DNA from: Hemileia vastatrix
Lineage: Eukaryota; Basidiomycota; Pucciniomycetes; Pucciniales; Zaghouaniaceae
Assembly: GCA_030280995.1 (NCBI GenBank)
Contig: JASXTE010000011.1
Coordinates: 20,889,817 to 20,953,816 of the forward strand
Reading direction: 5' to 3'
Length of the DNA stretch: 64,000 nucleotides
In this document: one piece after another, positions 36,081-46,689 of the stretch
Layout of the letters: each line of letters begins with the position of its first letter
Position numbering within the stretch: position 1 is the stretch's first letter
Translations under genes and position numbers: made by a program
Notes under the pieces: generated by a model
What the model saw: the letters and a program-made list of their open reading frames with translations, nothing else
Databases searched by the model: none
What the model was told of the DNA's origin: nothing

Positions 36081-36438
36081 TATTTTAGAGAAAAGAAAAA
36101 AATTATATTTTGTATATAGTTTTATCTTGAATATTTTTTTTGATTATTTTATCTTGTTATTTATTTTTTCTTTATTGTTTGAAGAGAAGAAAGGAAAGAA
36201 AAAAATTGTGGTTAAGAAAGAAAATTGTGAAAAAAAAAGAAAATTTAGAATTGAAAAGAATGTTGATTAGAGGTTGATTGTTGGAGAAGGTTTTTTTGAT
36301 TATTTGAGTGTTTGATATTTTGAGTTTTGAGGAAACAGAAAAGAAATGAAAACATGAAGAGTTTGAAGATTTAAAAAAGATTTTAGAGAAAACATAATAT
36401 GAAAAAAGTTTTAGAAAGAAAAATAAATTTATTTTAAT

Positions 36439-36607
36439 AGGGGGTGTCAGTTCTGGCAAATCCGCACTTAAATTTGACCAAATCCGCACTTAAATAAGTG
36501 CGGATTTCCAAAACACACTAGCCCCAATACTGGTGGATTTCAAAATGAAATAAGTCACTTATTTCACTCAAATCCGCACTTTCTCAACCAAAAGTGCTGA
36601 TTTCACT
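36439..36607. repeat. Harbinger left TIR and subterminal binding-site-like palindrome
   Basis: The TIR is followed by direct copies of AAATCCGCACTTAA at about 36458 and 36480; the second forms the palindrome 36480-36507. A further pair of TCCGCACTT and AAGTGCTGATTT lies at 36566-36600. The right end has the mirror arrangement. Such subterminal arrays are plausible sites for the transposase or the SANT-like protein (inference). Confidence 0.65.
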
Positions 36608-36714
36608 GATTTGTCAGCATCATCCCATTCATACGCAGCACTCCGCAGAATAACACTTCATAACTCAAAACATCGTACATCACTTACATCTTCATATCAT
36701 ATCATATAAGAGTC

Positions 36715-37974
36715 ATGCCTTCCTCACTTTCAAATCGTGATAAATTACATAAAGCAATGACTTTCATGGCTCTTGAACTGCTCTTGGACTCTGATTCCAA
36801 TTCTGATCTAGAAGAAGATTTTGTCGTTTTATCAAAAATGGCCAGGAAACGTTACCTTCTTCCCAGAAAGCCTCAAGTACTTCATACCCCCAAGTACACC
36901 ATCCAAACACTTCTTAACTTATCTACACCCAGTTTTAGACAGCTGTTCAGGACTTCCCAGGAATGTTTCCTTAAATTGCTTGAGCTTATTCAGGATCATC
37001 CCATATTTCACAATAATTCTCAAAAAGAACAACGACATCCTTCAATTCAATTGGCCATCACACTATGTCGTTTGGGTTCAAATGGTAATGGAGCCGCTTT
37101 GAAACGTTTAGAAAATGTCTTTGATTTAGGGTATGGTTCAGTTAACACTTATACCAAACGATGTATCACTGCCATCAACTCCTTAGAATCTCAACTTCTC
37201 ACCTGGCCAACAAAAGAAGAGCGACTTGAATCATCTCAGGTTATGCAAGCAGAGGGCTTCCCAGGATGTATTGGTTTTGTTGATGGTACTACTATTCCTT
37301 TGAGCCACAAACCTGCTCAAGGTGGAAACAATTACTTTGACCGTAAAAAGAGGTAGATTATTTTTAACTCCTTTCATCCTCTTTGAAACTAACACAAACA
37401 AATATATCTTCTTTATAGATATTCAATTAACGTTCAGCTTATATGTGACGTAAACAAAAAATTTATATCATTCTTCGCTGGCTATCCTGGCTCATGTCAT
37501 GACTCCTACGTCTTCCAAAGAATGCAAATTTCAAATGAACCTGCAAAATTCTTTGATGAAGATCAGTATCTTCTTGCAGATTCTGCTTATGTGAATGGAA
37601 AGTATGTACTTCCTGCTTTTTGGGCAGCAGCCTCAGAAGACAGTCAAAATGCCAAATTCAACAATCATTTGGCAAAGTCAAGAGTCCGTATTGAACATTC
37701 TATTGGAATCTTGAAAGGCTGTTTTTCTAGTTTAAGGGAATTAAGAAGTCCTCTTAGAAATAAATCTGAAACGGAGGCGGTGATCAACTGGATTTTGTGT
37801 TGCACTATACTTCATAACCTACTTGCTGACCTCAAAGATCAATGGTTAGAGCTGTATGAAGATGAACAAGTTGATTCACCTCCGACTATATCCAACACTT
37901 CTATTTCTCAATCAACTAGTATAAGGGTAAAAATTCTTCCAATAACACTCCAACATTTTTCAACGCAATTTTAA
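36715..37974 (+). CDS. HARBI1-like DDE transposase
   Basis: DDE-superfamily nuclease that would cut and paste this transposon in the nucleus. Exon 1 is 36715-37352 and exon 2 is 37419-37974; the 66-bp intron has a GTAGAT donor and TAG acceptor and interrupts an Arg codon. The product is 397 aa, a usual length for PIF/Harbinger transposases. A helical N-terminal region (FRTSQECFLKLLELI, ITLCRLGSNGNGAALKRL, GSVNTYTKR) resembles the HTH part of HARBI1. The nuclease motifs are GFVDGTT (D190), GSCHDS (D241), LADSAY (D267) and RIEHSIGILKG (E305), followed by NWILCCTILHNLL. The frame is open and all acidic motifs are present, so it may be functional. Alternative: a third exon beyond a possible GTAAAA donor near 37931. 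Confidence 0.9.
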
Positions 37975-38304
37975 TTTTTTTTTCTTTCTCTTCAAATTAT
38001 CAATTTGCATGTGTTATTCACTGAGAATGGTAAATTTTTTTGCATATTTTTTTGGTTTTTGAATTTGCTGTTAAAGTCTTATTTTTTTTCTCTCTGTGTT
38101 TTCTTTCATCAACTCAACATGAAATCACATATTTTCAGCAAACGCATATTTTTTCAGTCACTCTCTTTTTTTTCTTCACTCATATCCATTTTCTCCTCTC
38201 TTCCTACATCACTCAATCAATTTCACTTATATTTCTTTTTTCTCAACTCATCTCTCCAGGTAAGTCATTTTATTCTTTTGACTTAATTTTTTTTTTTTTT
38301 TTTT

Positions 38305-38345
<41 letters not shown>

Positions 38346-38379
38346 TAAGTGGTTGTTTTTAAATTTATAGGTAAAATTA

Positions 38380-39080
38380 ACCTTTTTTTTTCTCTCTTTC
38401 TCTCCCTCTTTTCTCTCTTTATCCCCCCTTGGCCTGGTCTTTTTCCCACCTTTACCCTCTCCTTGGAATGGATACATCCCCCTTTTCCCCCCTTTGGCTG
38501 CCTTATTCCCCCCTCCTTGGCTCACTCGAACCTCCCTTTTCTCCCTCTTTGGTCTCATCTCTCCCTTTCTCCCCCTTCTTGGTCTCCTCATATCTTCCCC
38601 TCATTCCACTCCACCCCCCACCAAATCCCCCAAATCCCCCCTCCAAATCCCCCAAATCCTCCCTCCAAATCCCCACCAAACCCGCCTCTAACCCCCCTCC
38701 TATCCCCCTCAAAACACCCCCAAATCCTCCCTCATATCCCTCCTACCCCCCCTTAAACTTCACTTAAAGATTTGTTAACAAATTGTTAAGTAAGTTGGAG
38801 GGGAGGTTAGGGGGGTTTAGAGGGACATATTGGGGGGGTTTCAAGGGGGTTTTGGAGGGGGTGAAAGGAGGTGGATTGAAGGGGGTGTTTGGGGGGGTTG
38901 CAGAGGGTTTGGAGGGGGATTTTCAGGGGGGTTTGGAGGGGGATTCGGAGGGGGGTTTGGAGGGTATTTGGTGGTGGATTTGAAGGGGGGATTTGGGGGA
39001 TTTGGTGGGGGGTGGAGGGGGGGTTTTCCAAGGGTTTTTGAGAGGTGGGAGAGGGCTTTGGAGAGGGGAATTTAGGGGAA
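38380..39080. repeat. Long pyrimidine/purine inverted repeat (hairpin)
   Basis: A poly-T run (38287-38342) precedes a pyrimidine arm (about 38380-38757) rich in CCAAATCCCCC. A spacer centred on TTTGTTAACAAA (38770-38781) follows, then a purine arm (about 38797-39080) rich in TTTGGAGGGGGATT. The outer parts pair closely: the start CTCCACCCCCCACCAAATCC near 38608 is the reverse complement of GGATTTGGTGGGGGGTGGAG-like sequence near 39000. The G-rich arm could form G-quadruplexes and a transcript could fold into a long hairpin. Open frames across it are low-complexity artefacts. Confidence 0.75.
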
Positions 39081-39534
39081 TGGGGAAGTGTTAAAAAAAT
39101 TTAACAGTTTATTGATTTTTTTTTTTTGTTTTTTGATTTTTTTTTTAATTTTAGAGAAAAATATTCATTAAGTTCAAGTGAAATAAAAAAATTCTCATTA
39201 GTCTTTTGAGGAATTTTTATTTTTTATTTTAAATTAAGTAAGTTTTTTTTTAATGTATAATTTTGGGTGTTTGAAAAGTAACAAATTTTTAAGTAGAAAA
39301 ATACATGACTTTAACTTCAGATTCACCACTTACCTCACTCTCATCTTCTTCAACTTCATTATCATCTTTAAATTCAGCTTCTTTTCAATCATCATCTAAA
39401 ACATTGTCAAAAAATGAACAGTATTGAAATAAAAGAAATTATAAAATAAAAATTCACTTGGATCAATTATTTGGCCATATTTCAAAAATCAAGTACTATA
39501 AAACAAAAGTTGAAAGAAAAAAAAATATCCTAAA

Positions 39535-40494
39535 ATGTTACCTGAAAATATACATTATTTAACTGAAACTGGAGGTGATGAAGTTAAAGCTGTTATTAAT
39601 AATACTTTCAAACCTCAATTTATTTACGAAAACCATTCTTTTAATGGTTTAAAAGATGAATCATTTAATCAACTCTGCGATCTCATCATAACACTCTATA
39701 AAATGGCTTTGGTTCGCTTATCTTTAAGGAATAAGAATTTGTTGGGTGGAATCATGATTGGAATTGGATGGAGACAAGGATTTGTTAAAGGTTTTTCTCT
39801 TGGTATGTTTAAAGATTTTTCAGGATTTTTTAATATCATTTTACTGAATTTAATTCAAATAGGCATATATTCTTTACTCAGATCTTTATCTAAAGCTGAA
39901 TTAGATAATGCTTTTCGAAAATGGAATACTTTTCCTTCATTTAATTCATTTATTGCTCTTCGACTTAAAAAACTCTTCAATAAAGCTTTTGAAAAAAATC
40001 ATGAAGTTGCTATGAGATTTGGAATACCAAACTGGTGCGTCTCTGAATGGGAAGATATTAGCAGAGATTATCTAATGTTTTCAAATGTTATAATCACTCA
40101 TTCTGGATTTCATAATAGAATTCACACTGACCCAAATGATGCCAATTACCTCACTTATGGAATTTTCACATATATTCATCCTATCACTGGACAACCTATT
40201 CTGTCACCTGCTAAAATTAAAGGACATGGATTATATTTCCCGGATCATAGATGTATAATTGATTTTGGATTAGGAAATGGAATCATCAAAACAGTTTGGA
40301 ATTCTTCTTATGATAATCACCAAACCACAAAGGCTCCTCCAGGTTTGGAATCTCGTCAAGACTTCACGCATTTTGGTTGCTCTTTCCAGATCAGTCAAAA
40401 GTTAATCCAACGAATAAACAAGTTAAAAAAAGAAGAAAAAGGTAATAAATTTAAACATTCTTTAGGTAGATCTAAAAAGTATGGGGATTTGTAG
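39535..40494 (+). CDS. Tet/JBP-like 2OG-Fe(II) dioxygenase, transposon cargo
   Basis: The open frame is 319 aa. The double-stranded beta-helix motifs in order are NRIHTDPND (H197 and D199 of the HxD iron site), GIFTYI, KGHGLYFPD, CIIDFGLGNGII and SYDNHQTT (H262, distal iron histidine). A THFGCSFQIS tail and a Lys-rich C-terminus follow. This is the pattern I know from fungal Tet-like 2OG-Fe(II) oxygenases; related Tet/JBP enzymes oxidise 5-methylcytosine or thymine in DNA. Similarity to the decayed copy at 52080-53043 extends upstream to about 39305 in other frames (HLDQLFGHISKIKYYKTK). The true protein is thus probably longer at the N-terminus, with the frame broken at A-runs (one is A9 at about 39519). 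It shares strand with the transposase. Substrate and activity are inferred from family only. Confidence 0.75.
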   Translation: MLPENIHYLTETGGDEVKAVINNTFKPQFIYENHSFNGLKDESFNQLCDLIITLYKMALVRLSLRNKNLLGGIMIGIGWRQGFVKGFSLGMFKDFSGFFNIILLNLIQIGIYSLLRSLSKAELDNAFRKWNTFPSFNSFIALRLKKLFNKAFEKNHEVAMRFGIPNWCVSEWEDISRDYLMFSNVIITHSGFHNRIHTDPNDANYLTYGIFTYIHPITGQPILSPAKIKGHGLYFPDHRCIIDFGLGNGIIKTVWNSSYDNHQTTKAPPGLESRQDFTHFGCSFQISQKLIQRINKLKKEEKGNKFKHSLGRSKKYGDL

Positions 40495-40776
40495 AGTCAC
40501 CAAATATTTAATATTCTTCCATAAATTTTTAATAAATAAATATGATATTTCAATTTATGAAATTAAAGTAATGGGCCCACGACCTTGTGTTGTATAAATG
40601 GTAATCATGATAACATTAATTTGTTTCATGGGGTTCCTCTAGCCTATACCTGTGGAAAGTCCCAAACCTAGTTTCTAGACTTGATCTGCATTTTGGCTTA
40701 AGGAATTGTCATTACTTTAAAAGTAGTATATTTGACATATCTTATTTATATATTAATTAATTTATGTAATTATATT

Positions 40777-40980
40777 AAATTTTGATGACTTTCACCCTTT
40801 ACTTCAATAAAATTCAGGGGAGGGTATTGCCAATTTTTTAAATCTGACATGTGAAATTGATGACTTAGAAAAATTTGGTGGTACCCACCCCTTGTTTCAA
40901 TAAAAATACAGGGGAGGGTATTGCCAATTTTTTAAATCTGACATGTGAAATTGATGACTTATAAAAATTTAGATAAGCAA
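40777..40980. repeat. Two-unit minisatellite downstream of Tet-like gene
   Basis: Two units of about 94 bp (starting near 40780 and 40874), each with GGTACCCACCCC-type sequence, CAATAAAA, CAGGGGAGGGTATTGCC and AAATCTGACATGTG. The decayed relative at 53330-53745 has five units. The interval 40495-41139 contains no gene; it also holds a GTAATCATGATAACATTAA-type stretch shared with 53150. Confidence 0.75.
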
Positions 40981-41299
40981 ACTTATTGACTAGAAAGTAA
41001 AGATAGAAAATTTTTATTATACATTCAAATTTTTGTCAAAAATAACGTACTATATTCTTTTCCTTTTATAAGTCAGCATATAAGAAAATATTACCAAAAA
41101 GAAATCAAACAAAATTAAATTAACTAGAAAAACAATTTATCAATTGAAAAGGTCAAGTAATTTTTTAATTTCCTCATAAGATTGGCCATTTTTAACACAT
41201 TCCATAATGAAATCTTTTTTTTAAAACTCTCTTGTTTTTCCAATTCACAAGTAGCCATTTCTCTTTGAAATTGACGGTCATTTACTCTTTCCATCTTCT

Positions 41300-42473
41300 C
41301 TACCTCAAATTTTTTTCTTCCAAATCTAAGGCTTGCTGATCTTTCCTTAGCATATGATCAAACTTCATCTTCTCAAAGTCAAGGGCATTATTTGCAATAG
41401 TTGATTTCGCTGAGAAAATTAAATTGAAATAAATAAATAAATGAGTTAATGATTAAAATATATAGTAAACGAAACTTACTTATATCTTTTTTTTCAAAAT
41501 AATCCTCAAGGGAGCCAAATGAGCTTGTTGAAGTATTACCACGTTTTAATAGATGGTTCAAGTTCATTGAAGTTGAGGCTCGACGCTTTAGTTTGGAGTT
41601 TGAACAAGAGGCTTCAGGAAGTTCATCTAAAGCAGCTTCTAAAGTGGGATTCACATTTCCAGAATTGAGATTATTTAATGGAGATTGAGTTTGAGTAGGA
41701 GGAGACTAGAAACAAAGAGAAATTCAGAGAAGAATTGAAGAAAAAACAAAAAGTAAACATACATTTAAATTTTGGGCCTCTGAGGATTCAGATCTTCTGC
41801 GATATAATTGTTCTGCTTGATAGTTGGGATCATCTTCAGCTGAACTATGGTTAGAAGGTGGAGGGGATTGATCTTCTTCAAGTAAAGGTGTGTTGGGAGG
41901 ATTATAGGAAGGTTTGGATCCAGAGGGTATATGCTTAGTAGTATTGTGTAGAAACCAAGGGTTTACATCAACTCGGGAGCCAAAAAGATTATCCATTTCC
42001 TCATAGAAAGGACACATGACATTGAGCTTTTCGGAAACAGTAGTAATTCCAATCTCCAAATCATCATCGTCAATACCAAAGCCAGTTTCATTTGCAGCAT
42101 GATGAGTCTTTTTATATTTTGAATGGTAACTCTTAAATCTCTCCTTCATTTGTTTAGGATTGATATCGATTCTCCCCCTTGTTTTCTTCCTTACTTCATT
42201 GGCCATCAACAAGTAGCCATTAACCTTTGAAGAAGGTGGACGTCCAATACGAGTGGACTTTTCACATCCAAAACATGCTTCAAAATTTGATTTTATTTTA
42301 AGGAAGTTTATTATGATGAGATAATCATCCTTTTTAAGCTGACCTGAACCTGCCTTTGATTTTTCAGGTGTAGGGCTTGCTTTACGAGGAGACTTTTGTG
42401 ATGAAGCAGATTTTTGAGTTACCTTTTGAGATTTGGAATGTCTGGGAGGCATTATGAAACTGGCACATAACAA
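41300..42473 (-). CDS. Myb/SANT-like DNA-binding protein of Harbinger
   Basis: PIF/Harbinger elements typically encode a second, SANT/Myb-type protein that helps the transposase bind the ends; this gene fits that role. Exons are 42473-41763, 41705-41480 and 41409-41300 (348 aa), with donors GTATGT and GTAAGT, CTAG/CAG acceptors and consistent phases. A basic Ser/Lys-rich start (a second Met lies at 42452) precedes a helical domain (LKKDDYLIIINFLKIKSNFE, KVNGYLLMANEVRKK, PKQMKERFKSYHSKYKK) and an acidic, Ser/Pro-rich linker. The last exon begins a coiled coil that stops at TAG within GAAGAAAAAAATTTGAGG. One more A there, and one more in the A8 run near 41218, would continue the coiled coil to a natural end near 41140. 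The decayed copy at 53930-54946 continues this way. Confidence 0.75.
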
Positions 42474-42699
42474 GAAAAAAGATTAAAAAGTAGAAGAAAT
42501 AAGTAAAAAAGAATGTAAACATGCCTGGTCAAAATATTGAAAATGTCAGGAAGGGGTGTGTGCCGAGGATTGATGGGTAGGTAGCAAGGAAGGTCAGTGT
42601 GTCACATGTGACAGGGATGGGGTAAGAAAGGAAGGGATGTTTTGTGGCCAAAATGTGGTTGTGAAAAAAAACGGGAAAAAAGTGCTGATTTGAGGTCAT

Positions 42700-42809
42700 A
42701 ACTGACACCCTTTTTTGAAATAAGTGACTTTTTTGCAAAATTTAAGTGCTGATTTGGTTTGAAATCCGCACTTAAGCTAAGTGCAGATTTGCCAGAACTG
42801 ACACCCCCT
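42700..42809. repeat. Harbinger right TIR and subterminal palindrome
   Basis: AAATCCGCACTTAAGCTAAG...CAGATTT (42762-42790) is a palindrome directly inside the right TIR. A further AAGTGCTGATTT lies at 42743. Another internal CTGACACCC near 42702 echoes the terminus. Mirror arrangement of the left end. Confidence 0.65.
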
Positions 42810-43079
42810 AATATATGTTTTAATTAGTTTTTAATTTAATTTAATTTAATTTTAATAAGTTTTTAAATTTGGTTTAAAGAAATATATAGAATTTAAAAAA
42901 ATGGAAAATAGTTAAAAGAAATATTGAGATTTAAATTATTATGAGGTTTTAGTTTTGCAAATACATATTAAATTTGAAAGAAATGTTAAGGATTTAAGAT
43001 TTTAAGTTTGGAAAAAGAAAAGAAACAGAGAAAGAAAGAATTTCAAGGTTTAGGTTTTGAAGGATATTTTAAATGAAAA

Positions 43080-46000
43080 GATTTGATAAGTTCAGGAGCA
43101 TTAGAAAAGTTAATGGCTGGTTCCCAGGATGTTTTATTCATGTCATGGAGATAGCCTTCCCATTCCATGAGATATTGAAGTCTCCCCTTGTGCCTTCTTG
43201 AATCAAGACTCTGGAATACTTCCTACTCTAGATTATCTTCTACTTTGACCGGTTCCAGAGGAGGATGGTTCTTGCCTGGGTATATTTCCCAAGCTAGTTC
43301 CAAGAGAGATATGTGAAAAACAGGATGAATGGATTACCACTTTGGAGGTAGCTTGAGTCAAAATGCATTTTTAAAAATTTCAGTATTAATTTCAAATAGA
43401 CCCAAGAGTTTCTTAGATAGTTTCCTAGATGGTTGAGTTGTTTGAATATTTTTTGCTTCAAGCCATACTTTATTGCCTGGTTTAAAGAGTGGAGCAGGTT
43501 GTCAATGTTTATTGACCTGTTCCTTATACCTTTGATTTGAAGATTCCAGGTTAGATTGAAGTTTGCCTTGAAGTTGTGAAATTGTTTGAGGATAATGTCC
43601 ATCAGGATGATTTATTCCTACATGAATCAAATTGAACTGAGGATGTTGTCCATAGATAGTTTTGAAGGGAGATTGTTTTTTCAAAGAATGTGTTGAGTTG
43701 TTGTAAGAAAATTTGGCCAATGGTAACCATGTGGTCCAATAATCTTGTTGATAATTGACATACATTCAAAGATATTTTTCAAGGATTTTATTGACTCTTT
43801 CGGTTTTCCCATCTGTTTCAGGATGATAAGCAGTAGAAAGATTTCTTGTAATATTTAATTGTTGACATAATTGAGTCCAGAAAGTATAAACAAACAAAGA
43901 GCCTCTATCTGAAATAATATCATTAGGTAATCCATTTTTAGAGAATATGTGTTCTAGAAATAATTTTACTAAATCCTCTGCTGTCCTAGTAGTAACAGTT
44001 TTAATGAAAATAGACATTTTAGAAAATCTATCAACTAAAACTAGTATACTATAAAAATTATCTGATGGAGGTAATTGAGAATTTAAATCCATTGAAATTG
44101 ATTCACAAGGTTTAGAGGGGACTGGAAGTGGTTGAAGCAACCCATACTTCCTCTGAAAATAAACCTTGTTCCTATTACATTCCTAAAAGGCTTTGATATA
44201 TGCCTTAATTTCTCTAATCATTCCTGGTCAGAAGAAATAACTTGCTATTAACTGGTAGGTTTTATCAACCCCAAAATGACCAGCTAACAGAGAATCATGT
44301 CTGCTATTGAAAATCCATAATTTTATATCCTTATAATTGGGTATGACTACTCTAACTTTGAATACTAATAGAAATGATTCAATACTGAATCTTTTGCCCC
44401 TTTCTTTGAGAGTATTCTGTCTTTTAACCCCACAAAATAATCATCTTTTGATTGAGCTTCTTGAATGTTGGATAGTGGATTTTGAATTGTTTGAGTTTTT
44501 ATCATATTGAGTTGATGAGTTGTTAAAATTGATTTGTTGAAAATTGATTTGAAATTCACTGGGTTCTTGTTAGAAAATTCCTCCCCCCACTCTGGGTAAA
44601 CATTGTCCCGACACAACAATATGTCTGGAACTATGCAATTTTTACCAGGGTGATAGGTAATAGTGAAAGAAAATTCTGATAAGAACTCAGCCCATCTGGC
44701 TTGAAATCATGTCAAGACTTTGGAAGAAATAAATTATTTTAAAGCATTATTATTTGTTAAAATTTGAAAAGACCTATTAAGGCTAAGAAGAAAGGAACAC
44801 CATTTTTTAAGAAAATGAATAATAGCAAGTAACTCTTTATCATGAATTTTGTAATTTAACTCTGCTGCCAGAAATTTGCGTGATTCAAACACAACAGGAT
44901 GAAACAATTTTGTTTCAGGATTCAATTGGGAGGTAACCCCTGAAATAGTATAATCACTAGAATCTGTCTTGAAAAATTTCAAAGCAGAGGGATAAAAATG
45001 TAAAAGAATTGGATCTTTGGTGAAAGCAGACTTCAATTCTTCAAATTCCTTTTGTGCTGTATTGATGAAAACAAAGGGAATATCTTTTCTAAGAAGAGAA
45101 GTGAGATTTTTAATAGTTTTGGAGTAATCTTTAACAAATCTTCTATAGAAATTTGCAAAATCTAAAGATCTTTGTAAGTATTTTACATATTTTGGCTCCG
45201 GCTATTCCAATATTTTTTCACCTTTTTATCATCCATGACAAGGCCGCCAGTGGATAATGTAAAGCCTAGAAAGTCAATAGACTTTAGGCGTTACTCGCAC
45301 TGAGTGTTGCTGGCATAGAGACCATGCTCTTGAAGACAATTGATAGCTTGTTGGAAATGTTTAATATGTTACTTGAGGGTCTTTGAAAAAATTAAAATAA
45401 CATCTAAATAGACAACAACATCGTGAACAATATCATTGACAAAATGTTTAAAAGTTGAGGGTGAGTTACATAACCCAAAAGGAATAACCAAATATTCAAA
45501 ACTACCAAACCTAGTGCACATTTCTGTTAAAGGTTCATGACCTTCAGAAATATGTATAAGGTTGTACGCGCCTCTTAAATTAACTTTAGAAAAGAAATTA
45601 GCACCACTAAACAAGGTAAGAAGTAAAGACATAGAAGGAACTGGATATTCATTCTTCTTATTCACTGCATTGAGCTTTCTATAATCAACGCACAACCTAA
45701 GACTTCCATCTTTTTCTTAAGAAAATGAGCTGGAGAGCCGGCTGGGTATTTACTGGATCAAATGAATCCTTTCTCCACATTCTTTGAAATGTAGTCTTGA
45801 GTAACTTGAGATTCATCCTTCAATAGGGAGTAGACAGGACCTTCCAAAGGTACTGGACCTACTAACTCTATTTGATGATTGTAGGGTTGATGAGGTGGTA
45901 TCTTGTTGGCCTTACAGATTGAAAATACATCAAGGAAGTTGTGATAAACTTCTGGTAGAGTTGATTTAATGGCTTCAATATTGATATGGTTGTCCTCTTC

Positions 46001-46640
46001 ATTTTCAAAGGAGTCTTTTGAGGGTAGACCTGAATTTAGAGAGAAAGAATTGTTTACCTCAAGGCTGTTAAAACCCTCTTATAGTGAAGTAACTGAGCTA
46101 GAAAGGTTAGCCAAATGCTCATTTAGAGAAAAAAAAGATGGTTGCAAATCATCTGGAAGAGAGATGTCCTTTAATAGGACTTGGTCAGACAGGTTGTTTA
46201 ACTCCCTATTGACCTGCATTGAAGAATTAGAAATATACTTAGAACAAGGGGTGATCAATCCCTCTGACCAATCAATGTCCAGATTCCAATGCATTAAAAA
46301 GTCATGGTCAAGAATGGTTTTGTCCATACTCAGGGCATCCAAGACTGTTAATTCCCACTTGAAGGAGGGAAAATTTGAAAATTTGAAAACTCATAAAACT
46401 TTCTTACTGACCCAATACTTAGGTTCCTCTGATTTGACCAAATAAATTGGAATTTGATTGATATCTACAAATGTCAGCTTAAGTTTTTTGGGAAAAAGAT
46501 AAACTGATAAATGAAATTGAAGCTCCAGAGTCAATAAGACAACTGAAGAGAATATCCACCTTAAAAAGAATAAATCTCAAATGGTTAATAAGAACTCCAG
46601 TCCTTAAGACATGGAGGCTCTGTGAACCGGGAGAAATAAA
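43080..46640 (-). pseudogene. Gypsy pol (protease to chromodomain), inactive
   Basis: Minus-strand order: protease-linker region 46445-46000 (ILDHDFLMHWN, MQVNRELNN) and RT 45780-45370 (DGSLRLCVDYRKLNAVNKKN, FSKVNLRGAYN, FEYLVIPFGL). The RT active site reads VVVYLDVIL where the family has YLDD, so the second aspartate is lost. RNase H is at 45036-44734 (FKTDSSDYTISGV). Integrase is at 44140-43500 with its D, D and E in ISMDLNSQ, IISDRGS and DGKTERVNKIL. An integrase C-terminal part follows, and a chromodomain at about 43200-43110 (LQYLMEWEGYLHD, SWEPA). Stops include an Arg-type CGA to TGA change near 44706. Known chromodomains of Gypsy elements direct integration to heterochromatin. Confidence 0.9.
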
Positions 46641-46689
46641 GTAGTTTTCTTTACACACAAGTAAACTATTCTCTAGTTTTTTGAATTAG

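Larger units (their letters stand above)
36439..42809. mobile_element. PIF/Harbinger DNA transposon with Tet-like cargo
   Basis: The 6371-bp element has termini AGGGGGTGTCAGTTCTGGCA at both ends in inverted orientation (about 30 bp) and a 3-bp target duplication AAT (36436-36438, 42810-42812). Three genes lie inside: HARBI1-like transposase (+), Tet-like dioxygenase (+) and Myb/SANT-like protein (-). Between the first two is a long purine/pyrimidine hairpin, and downstream of the second a two-unit minisatellite. Each end contains copies of an AAATCCGCACTTAA motif, one pair forming a palindrome (36480-36507; 42762-42790). It is the youngest insertion in the nest and retains many CpG sites. Confidence 0.9.

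Noticed and set aside
38005..39075. Many overlapping Pro-, Gly- and Lys-rich frames on both strands
   Set aside because: They are translations of homopolymer and purine/pyrimidine tracts of the hairpin.
45969..46445. Plus-strand frame of 158 codons
   Set aside because: Antisense shadow of the Gypsy protease-linker region; the same shadow appears at 62665-63105 opposite the second Gypsy.
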